Shown piece by piece: positions 7,089 to 14,573 of a stretch of DNA of 14,573 nt. Under the pieces are notes generated by a model. It worked only from the letters and a program-made list of their open reading frames with translations, was not told where the DNA came from and ran no database searches. The translations under genes were made by a program, and so were the position numbers. Source of the stretch: Gryganskiella cystojenkinii (Eukaryota > Mortierellomycota > Mortierellomycetes > Mortierellales > Mortierellaceae); the NCBI GenBank assembly GCA_015852425.1, contig JAAAIG010000537.1:1-14573 (forward strand), given 5' to 3'. Every line of letters begins with the position of its first letter. Within the stretch, counting starts at the first letter, position 1.

Positions 7089-8869
7089 CTAATGTAAGGA
7101 AGATGCTGCGTAGATTTCGGTCAAGACTTCAAATACCTTGTCTTTGCTCAGGCCCGCCAGCGTAGCCTGTTGAACCACCGATCGTAAGGAGGTCTCCAGG
7201 ACAGAGACGGCGGAGGGAGAGGTAGATGATGCAGTAGTAGTAGGTGAATATGCTGAGGTCGAAGGATCGGTCAAGTGAAGAGGTTCCTGAGATGAGACAG
7301 TTTGTTGTCCGTACAGTGGCATCTGCAGCTCCTGCTCCTTTTGAATTTGCTCTTCCTGCACAGACTTGGACATGACCTGATGCAGACCTTGACTCGAGAG
7401 CATCTGCAACAGCGACGATAACATGTTGGGATCGACCTGTCCAACCTTGGAACAAGTCAGTTTCGGATCCTCAACCTCGGCCATGATTCTGGTTTGAGTC
7501 GAGCTTGTGGACAGGTCTACAGAGTCAAATCCAGCAGAGACAGGGACGCCACCAAATCCGGAACTCGAGGGCTGAGGATGTTCCTTGAGCTTCTTTTTCT
7601 TTTCCTCGGCCTCTTGTTCCTCTTGCTGTTCTGCATACTTGCGCCAGTACTCATCGTCTTCGTCATCCTCGTCGCCGTTGGGTGTCTCGGTAGAAGCCTC
7701 ATTTAAGTGATTCCCGGGCTGTTGGGTCTTGGCGGTTGTGCCCTCTAGGCCTTCATCAGCTGCAGCTTCATCTTCAGTATCGCCGTATTGACCCCAATAA
7801 TCGTCATCTGAATCTGATAATTCCGAGGCTCTCTCTTCTTGCTCTTCGTCCTCCTGGCCAGCAGGAGTGATAGCGTTAACGAACATTGTTGGTGACGGTA
7901 CGAGGTATTGATCGTTCTCCAAAAAAGGTCTCCAGTCGCTCTCGGTCGAAGTCAGCACGGACTCTGAGATCGCCACCATGTTATGGTACTTCCACCTTGG
8001 TATCTGCTTGACGGAATTCTCATTTTCAGATTCCAGCTCTGAAGATAAGATCATGACAAGGATCGATCCGTCGGTGCTCTGACCGATTGGGACCATGGCC
8101 TGAATGGTTTCTTGGTCCAGCTCTTTGACCAAGACAGGTGTTGTCTCCCAAGAGTCGAACGAGAAATTCGACATGAGCGCTGTTGAGGAAGAGGACAGAC
8201 GAATCTTGGGAGGGTGTAAAGGGAGTTGGTCAGGAGACCAAGATTCGTGAACGAAGGTATCGATCTGGACTGGAGACCATGACGGTGCAGATGAGGAGGA
8301 CGAGGAGGAAAGCGGATCCCAGGTGCACAGTTCTTTGATGTTGGACCGATCAGGCTTCGATAAGAAATGAATCCGTTGCTTCAATGATTCGGAAGCGAGA
8401 GAGGCCAGGTCATGGTATCGATCACACAACCAGGTAATTAGGACGGCCTGGGTCTACGGGAAAATATGCAATATTTTGACCATAATTTTTGCAAGGGAGA
8501 GAAAAAAAGGGAGTGATGGTGGTAGGAGGCAAAGGGGAGCGAGCTTCTCTGATTAGCAAATTTGTAGAGCTGTTTGGAGAGGGGATCGTTGGTTTTGTGG
8601 ACATGGTTGCAGCCGGCTGTTGAATTTTTTATTTTGCTTTGTCCAATGGTTTGGTTGAAGGGGGAGGTTGGTGCAGCAGTCAGCAACATGTCAGGCAGGC
8701 TGACAAGGAGAACATAAAAAAACAACAAACAAACAAAAAAAACAGGGACACAGTTGAAATAACACTGCGGGAGAAGGGAAGGGAGGTCCAAGATATATTT
8801 TCTTTTTTTGAATGTGTATTTTACCAGTGCACGCGCTGCGTCGGCATCTGCAGTTCTTGTCGAGAGCAT
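7089..8869 (-). CDS. Uncharacterised acidic protein with paired D-x-Y-W-x-x-Y motifs
   Basis: Proposed coding is complement(join(7089-8447, 8825-8869)), giving 467 aa. The long exon has no suitable ATG: its open frame runs upstream to a TAG at 8454-8456. ATG at 8869, the first minus-strand ATG below about 9075, opens 15 codons ending at a GTAAAA donor (8824) and joins in phase to an acceptor after CCCAG (exon from 8447), giving ADADAARALAVLITWLCDRY. An alternative acceptor (TAG, exon from 8453) adds Thr-Gln. Residues 1-60 look helical. The middle is Ser-rich and then strongly acidic (about 210-315), with SDDDYWGQYG (Y232-W233) and EDDEYWRKYA (Y282-W283) 50 residues apart, followed by a Glu/Lys helix. 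The last ~40 residues (ETSLRSVVQQATLAGLSKDK onward) form a predicted helical pair. I recall similar 'DDDYWAQYD' stretches in uncharacterised fungal proteins, but function is unknown. It is convergent with the lipase. Confidence 0.7.
8448..8824 (-). other. Proposed 377-bp first intron of the acidic-protein gene
   Basis: The donor is GTAAAA at 8824 and acceptors are CAG at 8448-8450 or TAG at 8454-8456 (minus sense). A GCTAATC at 8551-8557 (minus sense) is a possible branch point but is about 100 nt from the acceptor. A very good acceptor-like tract (CTTCTCCCGCAG) also occurs near 8766-8777, so a small internal exon cannot be excluded. The segment stays open in the frame of the ATG for 143 codons if unspliced (8438-8869), which would end before the main exon's frame is reached. 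Confidence 0.5.
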
Positions 8870-9414
8870 TGGAACGGGAGCAGGAGGGTGAGGGGAAAGA
8901 GAGCAAAATGAGAGGAATGAAGGTATGGGACAGGAACGAGGTTTTTCTTTTCAATGATGAATGGAGCAAGATGCACCGATGGTAACAGGTTGAATGAATG
9001 AACGGGAAAGAGAGTCAAATAGAAAGTCAAAAAAAGAGAGGGGGAGGGAGAGGAATGGAGGGGGGTCGGGGGACATTGTCGATCAATGGGACCAAAAACA
9101 AAAAAAAAGGTTTTTTCTCCTTTTTCTTTTTCCTCTCACTCTTCACATCCAACAACACCTCGACTCATTGCATCCTCTCTCTCGTTGTTCCTCACTCACT
9201 CCGTTTGCATTCATTCCCAACTTTCAACTCCTTCCAACAAATATCATTCCCCTTGTTCGCAACCACTGACAAACACCACGTCCAAACACGCCAAAGAAAC
9301 ACCTGCAATAGACGGAGCAACACGCCTCACTCTCTGTTACTCTCCTCGAATTGTCCTCTCCTTCCCATTTTTCTCTTCCTCTCCTTCCCTTCTTTCTCGG
9401 CCCAGTAGAGAGCC
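8870..9414. promoter_or_regulatory. Divergent promoter with purine-to-pyrimidine strand switch
   Basis: This region separates the minus-strand gene (ATG at 8869) from the plus-strand ORF (ATG at 9415). From 8870 to about 9075 the plus strand is G/A-rich; from about 9105 to 9414 it is C/T-rich. Each gene is therefore preceded by a pyrimidine-rich leader on its own coding strand. The switch point (9094-9130) is an A-run followed by a T-run. No ATG occurs on the plus strand between about 9086 and 9415. The plus-strand G4 motif at 9040-9072 lies here. Confidence 0.6.
9040..9072 (+). other. Potential G-quadruplex motif in the divergent promoter
   Basis: The plus strand has G5 (9040-9044), G3 (9046-9048), G6 (9060-9065) and G5 (9068-9072), with loops of 1, 11 and 2 nt. 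It fits a relaxed quadruplex pattern with one long loop. It sits about 170-200 bp upstream of the minus-strand ATG and about 340-375 bp upstream of the plus-strand ATG. Confidence 0.55.
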
Positions 9415-10362
9415 ATGCAGCAGGATCCACCTTCGACAAACTGGAAAAAACTGTACCGCTCTTCCTCCTCGACCCCGACTTCCCAGTCCCCTTCCCCAAA
9501 CACAGCACCTGCCTCAGCATCCTCCTCCTCTTCCTGCAACACCTCCACAATTCGCCCCCCTCCACCAAACCATACATCCGCGTCCTCGACCTCGAGTTCG
9601 AACACGGCCACGAACTCAGCCTCTTCCACCCCTTGCTTGACCTCAAGTCATATCCAACCCAACAGGAACAGGACCGCAGATGTAATAGCCATCCACAAGA
9701 GCTTTGACTTGAGTCTCGTGGCCGAGTCTCCTACCTCTGCCATACTTTTTACCTCGGAAGAACTCTATCATCACCAGCAAAAGCATGAAGAAGAGGAGGA
9801 AGGAGAAGAAGAAGATGATGATGAGGGTTGGAGGATAGAGGAGGAAACCTTACCCCCGTCGACCGAGACCAGAGACTTCAATAAGGGAGGCGGTAGAGGC
9901 GACAATATCATCAAAGAGATTGATGCTGCAAGTCGAGGCCGGAGCAAAAACCTCAATTTTGGTCATATTTTCGACCGGACATCAACAGGGAAGACACCAA
10001 CACCGCATAGTAACAACAATAATAAGGGGGACGGAAATGTCAACACGGGCAAGGAGGGCGAGAAACGGATACCCCTCCGAGAAACCACCGTTGTAGCTAA
10101 TTTATCCAAAGTACCAACAATTACAGCAATAGTGGCAGCGGCGGCAGTAACTCAACCCAGCAACAGCATCGCCACCGGGGATTCAATGTCGCTGTTGAAC
10201 AGTGGCAGTAGTAACCACAAGTCGACGGGAAACTTGACGGGTAAAAGGAACACCAGCAGGAACGACCTGGACAAGAGCGGTTGGGCAAATACCTTGAAAC
10301 ACGAGAAACAAGGTAAACCACAAAAGAGTCTATGTGTTGGACAGGCTCATGGGAATCGTTGA
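9415..10362 (+). CDS. Low-complexity Ser/Thr/Pro/Asn-rich protein, or 5' exon of the TCP11 gene
   Basis: This is an uninterrupted 315-codon frame from the first ATG after a long ATG-free C/T-rich leader. The translation is mostly disordered: Ser/Thr/Pro-rich residues 17-85, a less repetitive segment (about 88-122, with SFDLSLVAESPT), an acidic run at 125-138, Gly/Asn/Lys-rich stretches and a short Ala-rich patch. No domain is recognised. Near the end, CAAG|GTAAAC gives a good donor with exon end at 10311 (phase 1). Splicing there to the acceptor CATTAG (exon from 11738) keeps frame with the TCP11 open frame, so the last 16 residues may be intronic. Against that, the intron would be about 1.4 kb, much longer than others here. 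In favour, no AATAAA follows the ORF before about 11400. Either model is possible; the ORF itself is likely expressed sequence. Confidence 0.55.
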   Translation: MQQDPPSTNWKKLYRSSSSTPTSQSPSPNTAPASASSSSSCNTSTIRPPPPNHTSASSTSSSNTATNSASSTPCLTSSHIQPNRNRTADVIAIHKSFDLSLVAESPTSAILFTSEELYHHQQKHEEEEEGEEEDDDEGWRIEEETLPPSTETRDFNKGGGRGDNIIKEIDAASRGRSKNLNFGHIFDRTSTGKTPTPHSNNNNKGDGNVNTGKEGEKRIPLRETTVVANLSKVPTITAIVAAAAVTQPSNSIATGDSMSLLNSGSSNHKSTGNLTGKRNTSRNDLDKSGWANTLKHEKQGKPQKSLCVGQAHGNR

Positions 10363-10370
10363 TTGCGTAG

Positions 10371-10430
10371 AATGGCCTGCCATTCAATGGGCCATTGCAG
10401 CCTTTCTTTCTCTTGCTGTGGGGGCCACAG
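10371..10430 (+). repeat. Cluster of three short hairpins
   Basis: AATGGC-CT-GCCATT (10371-10384), CAATGG-G-CCATTG (10385-10397) and CTGTGG-GGG-CCACAG (10416-10430) lie in tandem within 60 bp, beginning 9 bp after the stop at 10360-10362. The first two share the NCCATT unit, and the shifted palindrome CCATTCAATGG (10380-10390) makes them mutually exclusive with an alternative fold. The cluster is followed by A8 and C7 runs. Confidence 0.6.
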
Positions 10431-10788
10431 CTAAAAAAAACCCCCCCTTTTCAAGTCGATTTTATCCATCTTTTTGAGAGAGTAGTTTCGTGTGATTTAC
10501 TTGGATAGTTTTTATTCAATTTTCTTAAGTTTTTATTCATACTTTTTTGTCCCAGTCAAGCGCCCGCGTCGTACGCCCTTTTTCCAATCCCCCTACCCTA
10601 GTTGGAGGTGTTCTTATTTTTCAGTTGTTTTTCGGTTATTGTTGTTGTTGTTTATCCCCTCTCCTCTCCAGATTGTTTTCTTTTCTCCTTCAAACGCATT
10701 CTTGTTCCTCTGTCTTTTTTCCTCTCGATTAAATTTTTTTTTTTGACCCTAGCCCGCACCTTTTCTCTCACAAACGCAGTTTATTCTT

Positions 10789-10814
10789 CCCCCTCCCCCC
10801 TTCCCCCCTGCCCC
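10789..10814 (-). other. Strong potential G-quadruplex (minus strand) / i-motif (plus strand)
   Basis: The plus strand carries C5, C6, C6 and C4 runs separated by T, TT and TG. The minus strand therefore reads G4-CA-G6-AA-G6-A-G5, a four-run quadruplex motif with loops of only 2, 2 and 1 nt. It lies between the 9415 ORF and the TCP11 open frame, so it would be intronic in the one-gene model or promoter-located in the two-gene model. Confidence 0.75.
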
Positions 10815-11784
10815 TTGGGCTTTTTACTCTAGATTCTCACCCTACCCGCTCCATCTTGCATTCTCATCTCTGCTCTCATGCCCCTGCTTCCTTGTCTCCG
10901 TTGGGAAACGAAAAGGCACCGAGGCGAAGTAGTTATCAGCTTGTATCCGCATCACCTGCATGAGCTTGCATACTTCCCCACATGCTTCTTTCTTTTCAAT
11001 CTGCAGGGTCTTTTGTTCCCGTTCCTTCTTTCCTTTCTCTTGGATTGAATCTTTGTCACCCATTCATTCAATGGTTCTTTTTGACACCAGCAGATACGAG
11101 GGCAAAAACGACCATCTTAGGTCTAGTCATTCTGCCTGCATATTTTTTCTTTTTTACGTCCCTCGCATTGACCATGTCGGCCCTGAACAAGGTTTTGTTG
11201 TACGTTCTAAATGGCCCCCTTCCCCCCAGCTGCGTGTCTGTCTTGCTCACTCTTTCCTTCTTTCTCGTGGCTCACTCTCGGAGGGGAGTGAGGAGGTCCT
11301 CCTGCTCTTCCTTGCTTTCTTCCTTTCGTCCTTTTCAGCCCCCCTTCCCGATCCTTAAAAGATCGCAGCACGCGTGCGAAGCGACTTAGAGAACAGTATC
11401 AAAAAGAGAGGATAAGCAAGAACAATGAGCGATGAGCGTAGTCGTCCAGTTCGCATCTCTCCCTTCCTTTCTCTTCCATCCCTTCTGTCCCTTGGCTCTG
11501 TTTTTGGGTCTTTTCTCATTCAAAATGAAGTTCAGCGCAAAGTGGAGGCTGAAAAAGTCCATGTATGCAGACTATGCAACCTTATGCTCACTCAATCTCT
11601 TCTCCTTCTCTTTTATTCTTCTTCATCCTCCTCCTCAATTTCCCCTCCCTCTTTGCCTCCTGGCGACTCCTTTCACACAATATCTTTCCCCCCTTCCATC
11701 ATCAACTATTATCCCATCCTTTCTCCTTCATCATTAGGCATCTCGTTCGAGAACACGGCGACGGCGACGACGACGACGACGACC

Positions 11785-14553
11785 ATGCCTCCTGCCGACT
11801 TTTCTTCCTCTCCGACGACATCTTCCACCTCATCTCCGTCGTCCACCATCTGTTCGCCAGTGCCAACCAAGTCGCTAGTCCCTGCAACACCGACTCTATC
11901 GCGTTTTTCTTCATCCACACTTTCCACGTCCTCCATATCCATCTCTTCTTCGTCCTCCTCCTTGTCATCATCTTCATTACCTCTCTTGTCAGCAAAAAGT
12001 TATCCAACGGATCATTCTTCTCATCATCCCCTCCTTCCTGCTGCAACCGTCGAAAAAGATACCCATAATTCGCCCACTTCGACCACCTCACTTCAGGAAC
12101 CAACAACACTCACAGAGCAGCAAACGACATCATCTTCGTCTTCTCCATCTCCTTCGCCTTTTGCTGCAGCTGCCAGAGAAACATCTGTCTACCTCCCAGA
12201 TTTCTTGACCAGCGGTGTCCGCTATTTCAGTCGCAAGAACCTTTCCTCCACTTCCTCCTCCTCTTCTTCTTTTCAGTCTCCCGCTCCACAAACGATCGAT
12301 TCTGCAATAGCAACTCTTACCGCCTCGACCATTATCAACTCTTCATCAATAACCACGGGCAGTAAGCGTAAAGAATCAGGTTCACACTCAGTCGTTACCG
12401 ATATCAGAACGATCAACATCCGTGATATTTCTACCGTGCCGACTTTGACGACGTTTAGCCGTAAACGCTCGAAAAAGAGGGACCCAAATTCTTCCTCAGG
12501 ATCCTCCTCCACATCTTCGCCATCGTCACGCCATCGCCGTTCCTCTGGATCTTCATCGTTATTGTCATCAACTCATTCATCACAAGGTCCTCGTCGGAAA
12601 CGTGCCAAAAAGTCGTCCATCGTCTCACCGCAGGCGGACCGGGTACCGTGGAACCTTTGTACGTCCTCTTGTGACTGTGCGCAATCTCAGAGCCCGTTGC
12701 CAAACCTCACGGAATCCCATCACTCCAACCAAAGCAAGCCCAGTTTAACCGTACCGGAGAAGTCAACGTCTCTGGATAGTCCGACGACTAACGACCTTCT
12801 TGGACAACATATGGATTCTACTGGACGTACGCGAACACTGTCCGAGTCTGAAGTTCAAGTGCCAGACCGTAATCTACCCGTCTCTGTCAAGCACCAGCAG
12901 CATCCTCTCCGCAACCACACTACCACAGGCGAACAAATAAGCCAAGACAAGCGTCTGCACCGCAGTCACTCAACCTCCAGACCGGACGAGGATCAATCAG
13001 AAGACATTACCACAGAGGATATCCGTCACATACATATCTCATCGAGCCAACAACAACAACACCGCCTCTCACACGACTCGCGCTCACAATCTCGTCGTCG
13101 GAAGGACAACAGCTCAGGATCGACACCTTTTACTCTACACAAACGTCAACGAAGCCCTACAGTACAAATGTCGCCGTTTGATTCCTCGGCGCCTTCCTCG
13201 ACTTCCTCTGTCAGTAACATGGAGAGATCAAAACGCGCTAGGCATCTGCCTTCCGGAACTACGCAGCCCGAAGAGTTACCGTCCTCAATGGAAACTCAGG
13301 TTGAGAGTATGGGTTTAAACCATGATAGAGAATGGCAGGAGATCATCGAGCCTCATGACCATGTCAGTGGGACTGCAAGGAGGCAGAGCTTGGTCTCCAC
13401 CCAAAAGGCCATGTCTCGAGATTCGTCCAATCAAAATGTTCAAGTGCACGCCCACCATACTCTCGCCACCCAAAGACAGGATTCTTCACGGGTACATCCT
13501 CTGGATAACGATATCACTCATTCAAGGATGTCAGCTACTTCTGTGGTCCGAAGCGAATCAGAGTCGCCAGTTCACCCACATGATATCCCTCCAAAGGCGA
13601 GTTTACGCATCGAGAATCCGCCGGCTCTTTCTGTCGATACAACAATCGTCAAGTCTCACGTGCGTGAAATCGAAGTGGTTTGCGCACCTTCATCACATCC
13701 TCCACCAACGGCCAGGATTGAATCCAAGGGTCCACAAAAGAAGGAGCAGACTCAACCTGCACATCAACAACAGCAACGACATCATCAACATCAACTACGG
13801 CCAGAAAAGCCTGTTCAAGCCTCAGGAGTAAAGTCCACTACGACAAGTTCAGCCTCGTCCTCCGCGCTCTCTTCTCCTGTTCCTGTGACGCTGAGCCTTC
13901 CCATTACTCGCGACACCCTGCGGGAACTGGACTTGTTTGAGATTTTCAAGAACCCTCAACTGCGACACGATATCGTCTTTGACCCCCATCTTCAATTCCG
14001 ACCCAATTTTGATGGCGAGCGTGGATTGATGAAGAGACGAGAGGCTGACCGGTTCTGGCGTGAGGTTGGCTTGGAACTCAACAATAGACGAGTAATCCTG
14101 GCAGCCAGACGCGAGACTACAGCAACGTTGCACAGTCTTGCGGGGTTGTCTTCTTCAAGTTCTTCGAGTCGGATGATCCAACAACAAGCTCAACAGATGT
14201 GTCCTCTCCCCAAGGCAGTCTTGTTGCCAAGGCTTGTTGATGAGCTTCGTGAGATCCTTCTGTCTCTCCTTCCTGCTCCTGCAGCACAGCCTGGTCCCGA
14301 TGGTACTATCCCAGTGAATCCGGAGCGAGCCCTGCTGATCTCGACCTTGGATCCCGAATTGTTGATCCAAGAGCTTGATCATGGCGTGCTCGATGTTTAT
14401 GCTCTTTTTCGGTTCTTGGGCGATTCGCTCAAGGGTCACTGTGCCCCCATGCGCGATACCTTGGTGGAATCAATGGTGACTATCGTGGTGGACTCTGATG
14501 AGATTGTGCGAGGTATCCGCATGTGCTTTGAGATTTTGGAGTGGATGAAACTG
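11785..14553 (+). CDS. TCP11 / Sok1 family protein, 3' end beyond the window
   Basis: One frame is open from ATG 11425 to the window end. I give the minimum segment from ATG 11785 (A at -3), which all start models share; 11425, or splicing to 11738 from upstream, are alternatives. The visible exon (923 codons) ends at 14553 before a GTAAGT donor at 14554, phase 0; the gene continues off the right edge. About 700 residues are Ser/Thr/Gln-rich and disordered, with basic clusters that could be nuclear localisation signals: SRKRSKKR (12457-12480) and RRKRAKK (12592-12612). The TCP11 domain begins near 13900: LFEIFKNPQLRHDIVFDP, FRPNFDGERG, then LPRLVDELREIL, TLDPELLIQELDHG, HCAPMRDTLVE and MCFEILEWMKL near the edge. 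In yeast, Sok1 is a high-copy suppressor of cAMP-dependent kinase loss; in mammals TCP11 acts in sperm cAMP signalling. A Ser-rich insertion lies inside the domain (14150-14175). Family is confident, start is not. Confidence 0.88.
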
Positions 14554-14573
14554 GTAAGTCGAAATTTAGGCTC
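14554..14573 (+). other. Start of an intron in the TCP11 gene, cut by the window edge
   Basis: GTAAGT follows the conserved EWMKL segment directly. A TTTAG occurs at 14565-14569, but an intron of 16 bases is implausibly short, so the acceptor lies outside the window. The stretch happens to stay open in the coding frame, so read-through is not excluded by a stop codon. Confidence 0.7.

Larger units (their letters stand above)
10363..11784 (+). other. C/T-rich stretch: long intron or promoter of the TCP11 gene
   Basis: About 1.4 kb of pyrimidine-rich DNA without a convincing complete ORF. It contains hairpins (10371-10430), a C-run/G4 motif (10789-10814), many CCCCT cores expected from composition, and acceptor-like tracts (for example TTTTCAATCTGCAG ending at 11007 and TCATTAG ending at 11737). 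The TCP11 frame is open from an ATG at 11425. Several other ATGs occur between 11425 and 11784, which argues against this part being an unspliced untranslated leader. A small segment around 11531-11566 (QRKVEAEKVHVCRLC) is protein-like and could be a short exon. Confidence 0.4.

Noticed and set aside
8438..8869. 143-codon unspliced ORF from the ATG at 8869
   Set aside because: Beyond the first 15 residues it is intron-like (T-rich, Phe/Leu/Val runs) and ends before the main exon's frame; splicing gives a more protein-like N-terminus.
8994..9408. Arg/Glu- and Ser/Leu-rich ORFs in the divergent promoter
   Set aside because: They only reflect the polypurine and polypyrimidine composition, with no domain or plausible splice context.
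9427..9453. A6 run near the start of the 9415 ORF as a programmed frameshift site
   Set aside because: The shift would enter the artefactual shadow frame, and the run does not fit a canonical slippery heptamer in the ORF's frame.
9351..9707. Overlapping frame with globular-looking protein and C at nearly every third position
   Set aside because: Ser, Thr, Pro and Ala codons all have C in the second position, so the shifted frame of an S/T/P/A-rich ORF automatically shows C-ending codons and Leu/Phe/Ile/His/Asp residues. It has no ATG and no continuation.
11565..12068. Histidine- and leucine-rich membrane-like ORF over the TCP11 N-terminus
   Set aside because: It is the same shifted-frame effect over a Ser/Thr-rich coding stretch; the frame that reaches the TCP11 domain is the supported one.

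Overview
The window looks like nuclear DNA from a filamentous fungus, most likely an early-diverging (Mucoromycota, Mortierella-like) lineage. The evidence is short GT-AG introns, C/T-rich leaders before start codons, AATAAA poly(A) signals, long Gln/Ser/His-rich disordered stretches and four fungal-type protein genes. The lineage is inference; the eukaryotic/fungal assignment rests on spliced genes whose protein motifs rejoin exactly across the introns.

Layout: 1-2517 has no confidently supported gene. It starts with a perfect 27-bp-arm palindrome (12-67), holds a few weak open stretches that may be gene remnants, and ends in the C/T-rich leader of the first gene. 2518-4179 (+) encodes an Msn2/Msn4-type two-finger C2H2 transcription factor, with one intron in the inter-finger linker. 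4937-6790 (+) is a four-exon alpha/beta-hydrolase lipase related to fungal Tgl2-type triacylglycerol lipases. 7089-8869 (-) is convergent with the lipase; it is an acidic, mostly disordered protein with two 'D-x-Y-W-x-x-Y' motifs and a short first exon rejoined across a ~377-bp intron. A divergent, G/A-to-C/T switching promoter (about 8870-9414) separates it from 9415-10362 (+), a low-complexity Ser/Thr/Pro-rich ORF of unknown function. From 11425/11785 to the window end (+) runs a very long open frame whose C-terminal part is an unmistakable TCP11/Sok1 domain; it continues past the right edge after a splice donor at 14554. The 9415 ORF may be the 5' exon of this TCP11 gene (in-frame donor at 10312 and acceptor at 11737) or a separate gene; both models are given.

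A common theme is possible. In yeast, Msn2/4 is the stress-response factor inhibited by cAMP-PKA, and Sok1 (TCP11 family) was found as a high-copy suppressor of PKA loss. The transcription factor here carries a PKA consensus (RRAS) in a basic patch just before its fingers, and CCCCT stress-response cores occur in its own upstream region and in the lipase upstream region. I see no mobile element, CRISPR, RNA gene or obviously novel multi-gene system. The most unusual DNA signals are the left palindrome, two strong G-quadruplex motifs in putative regulatory DNA, and a cluster of small hairpins after 10362.
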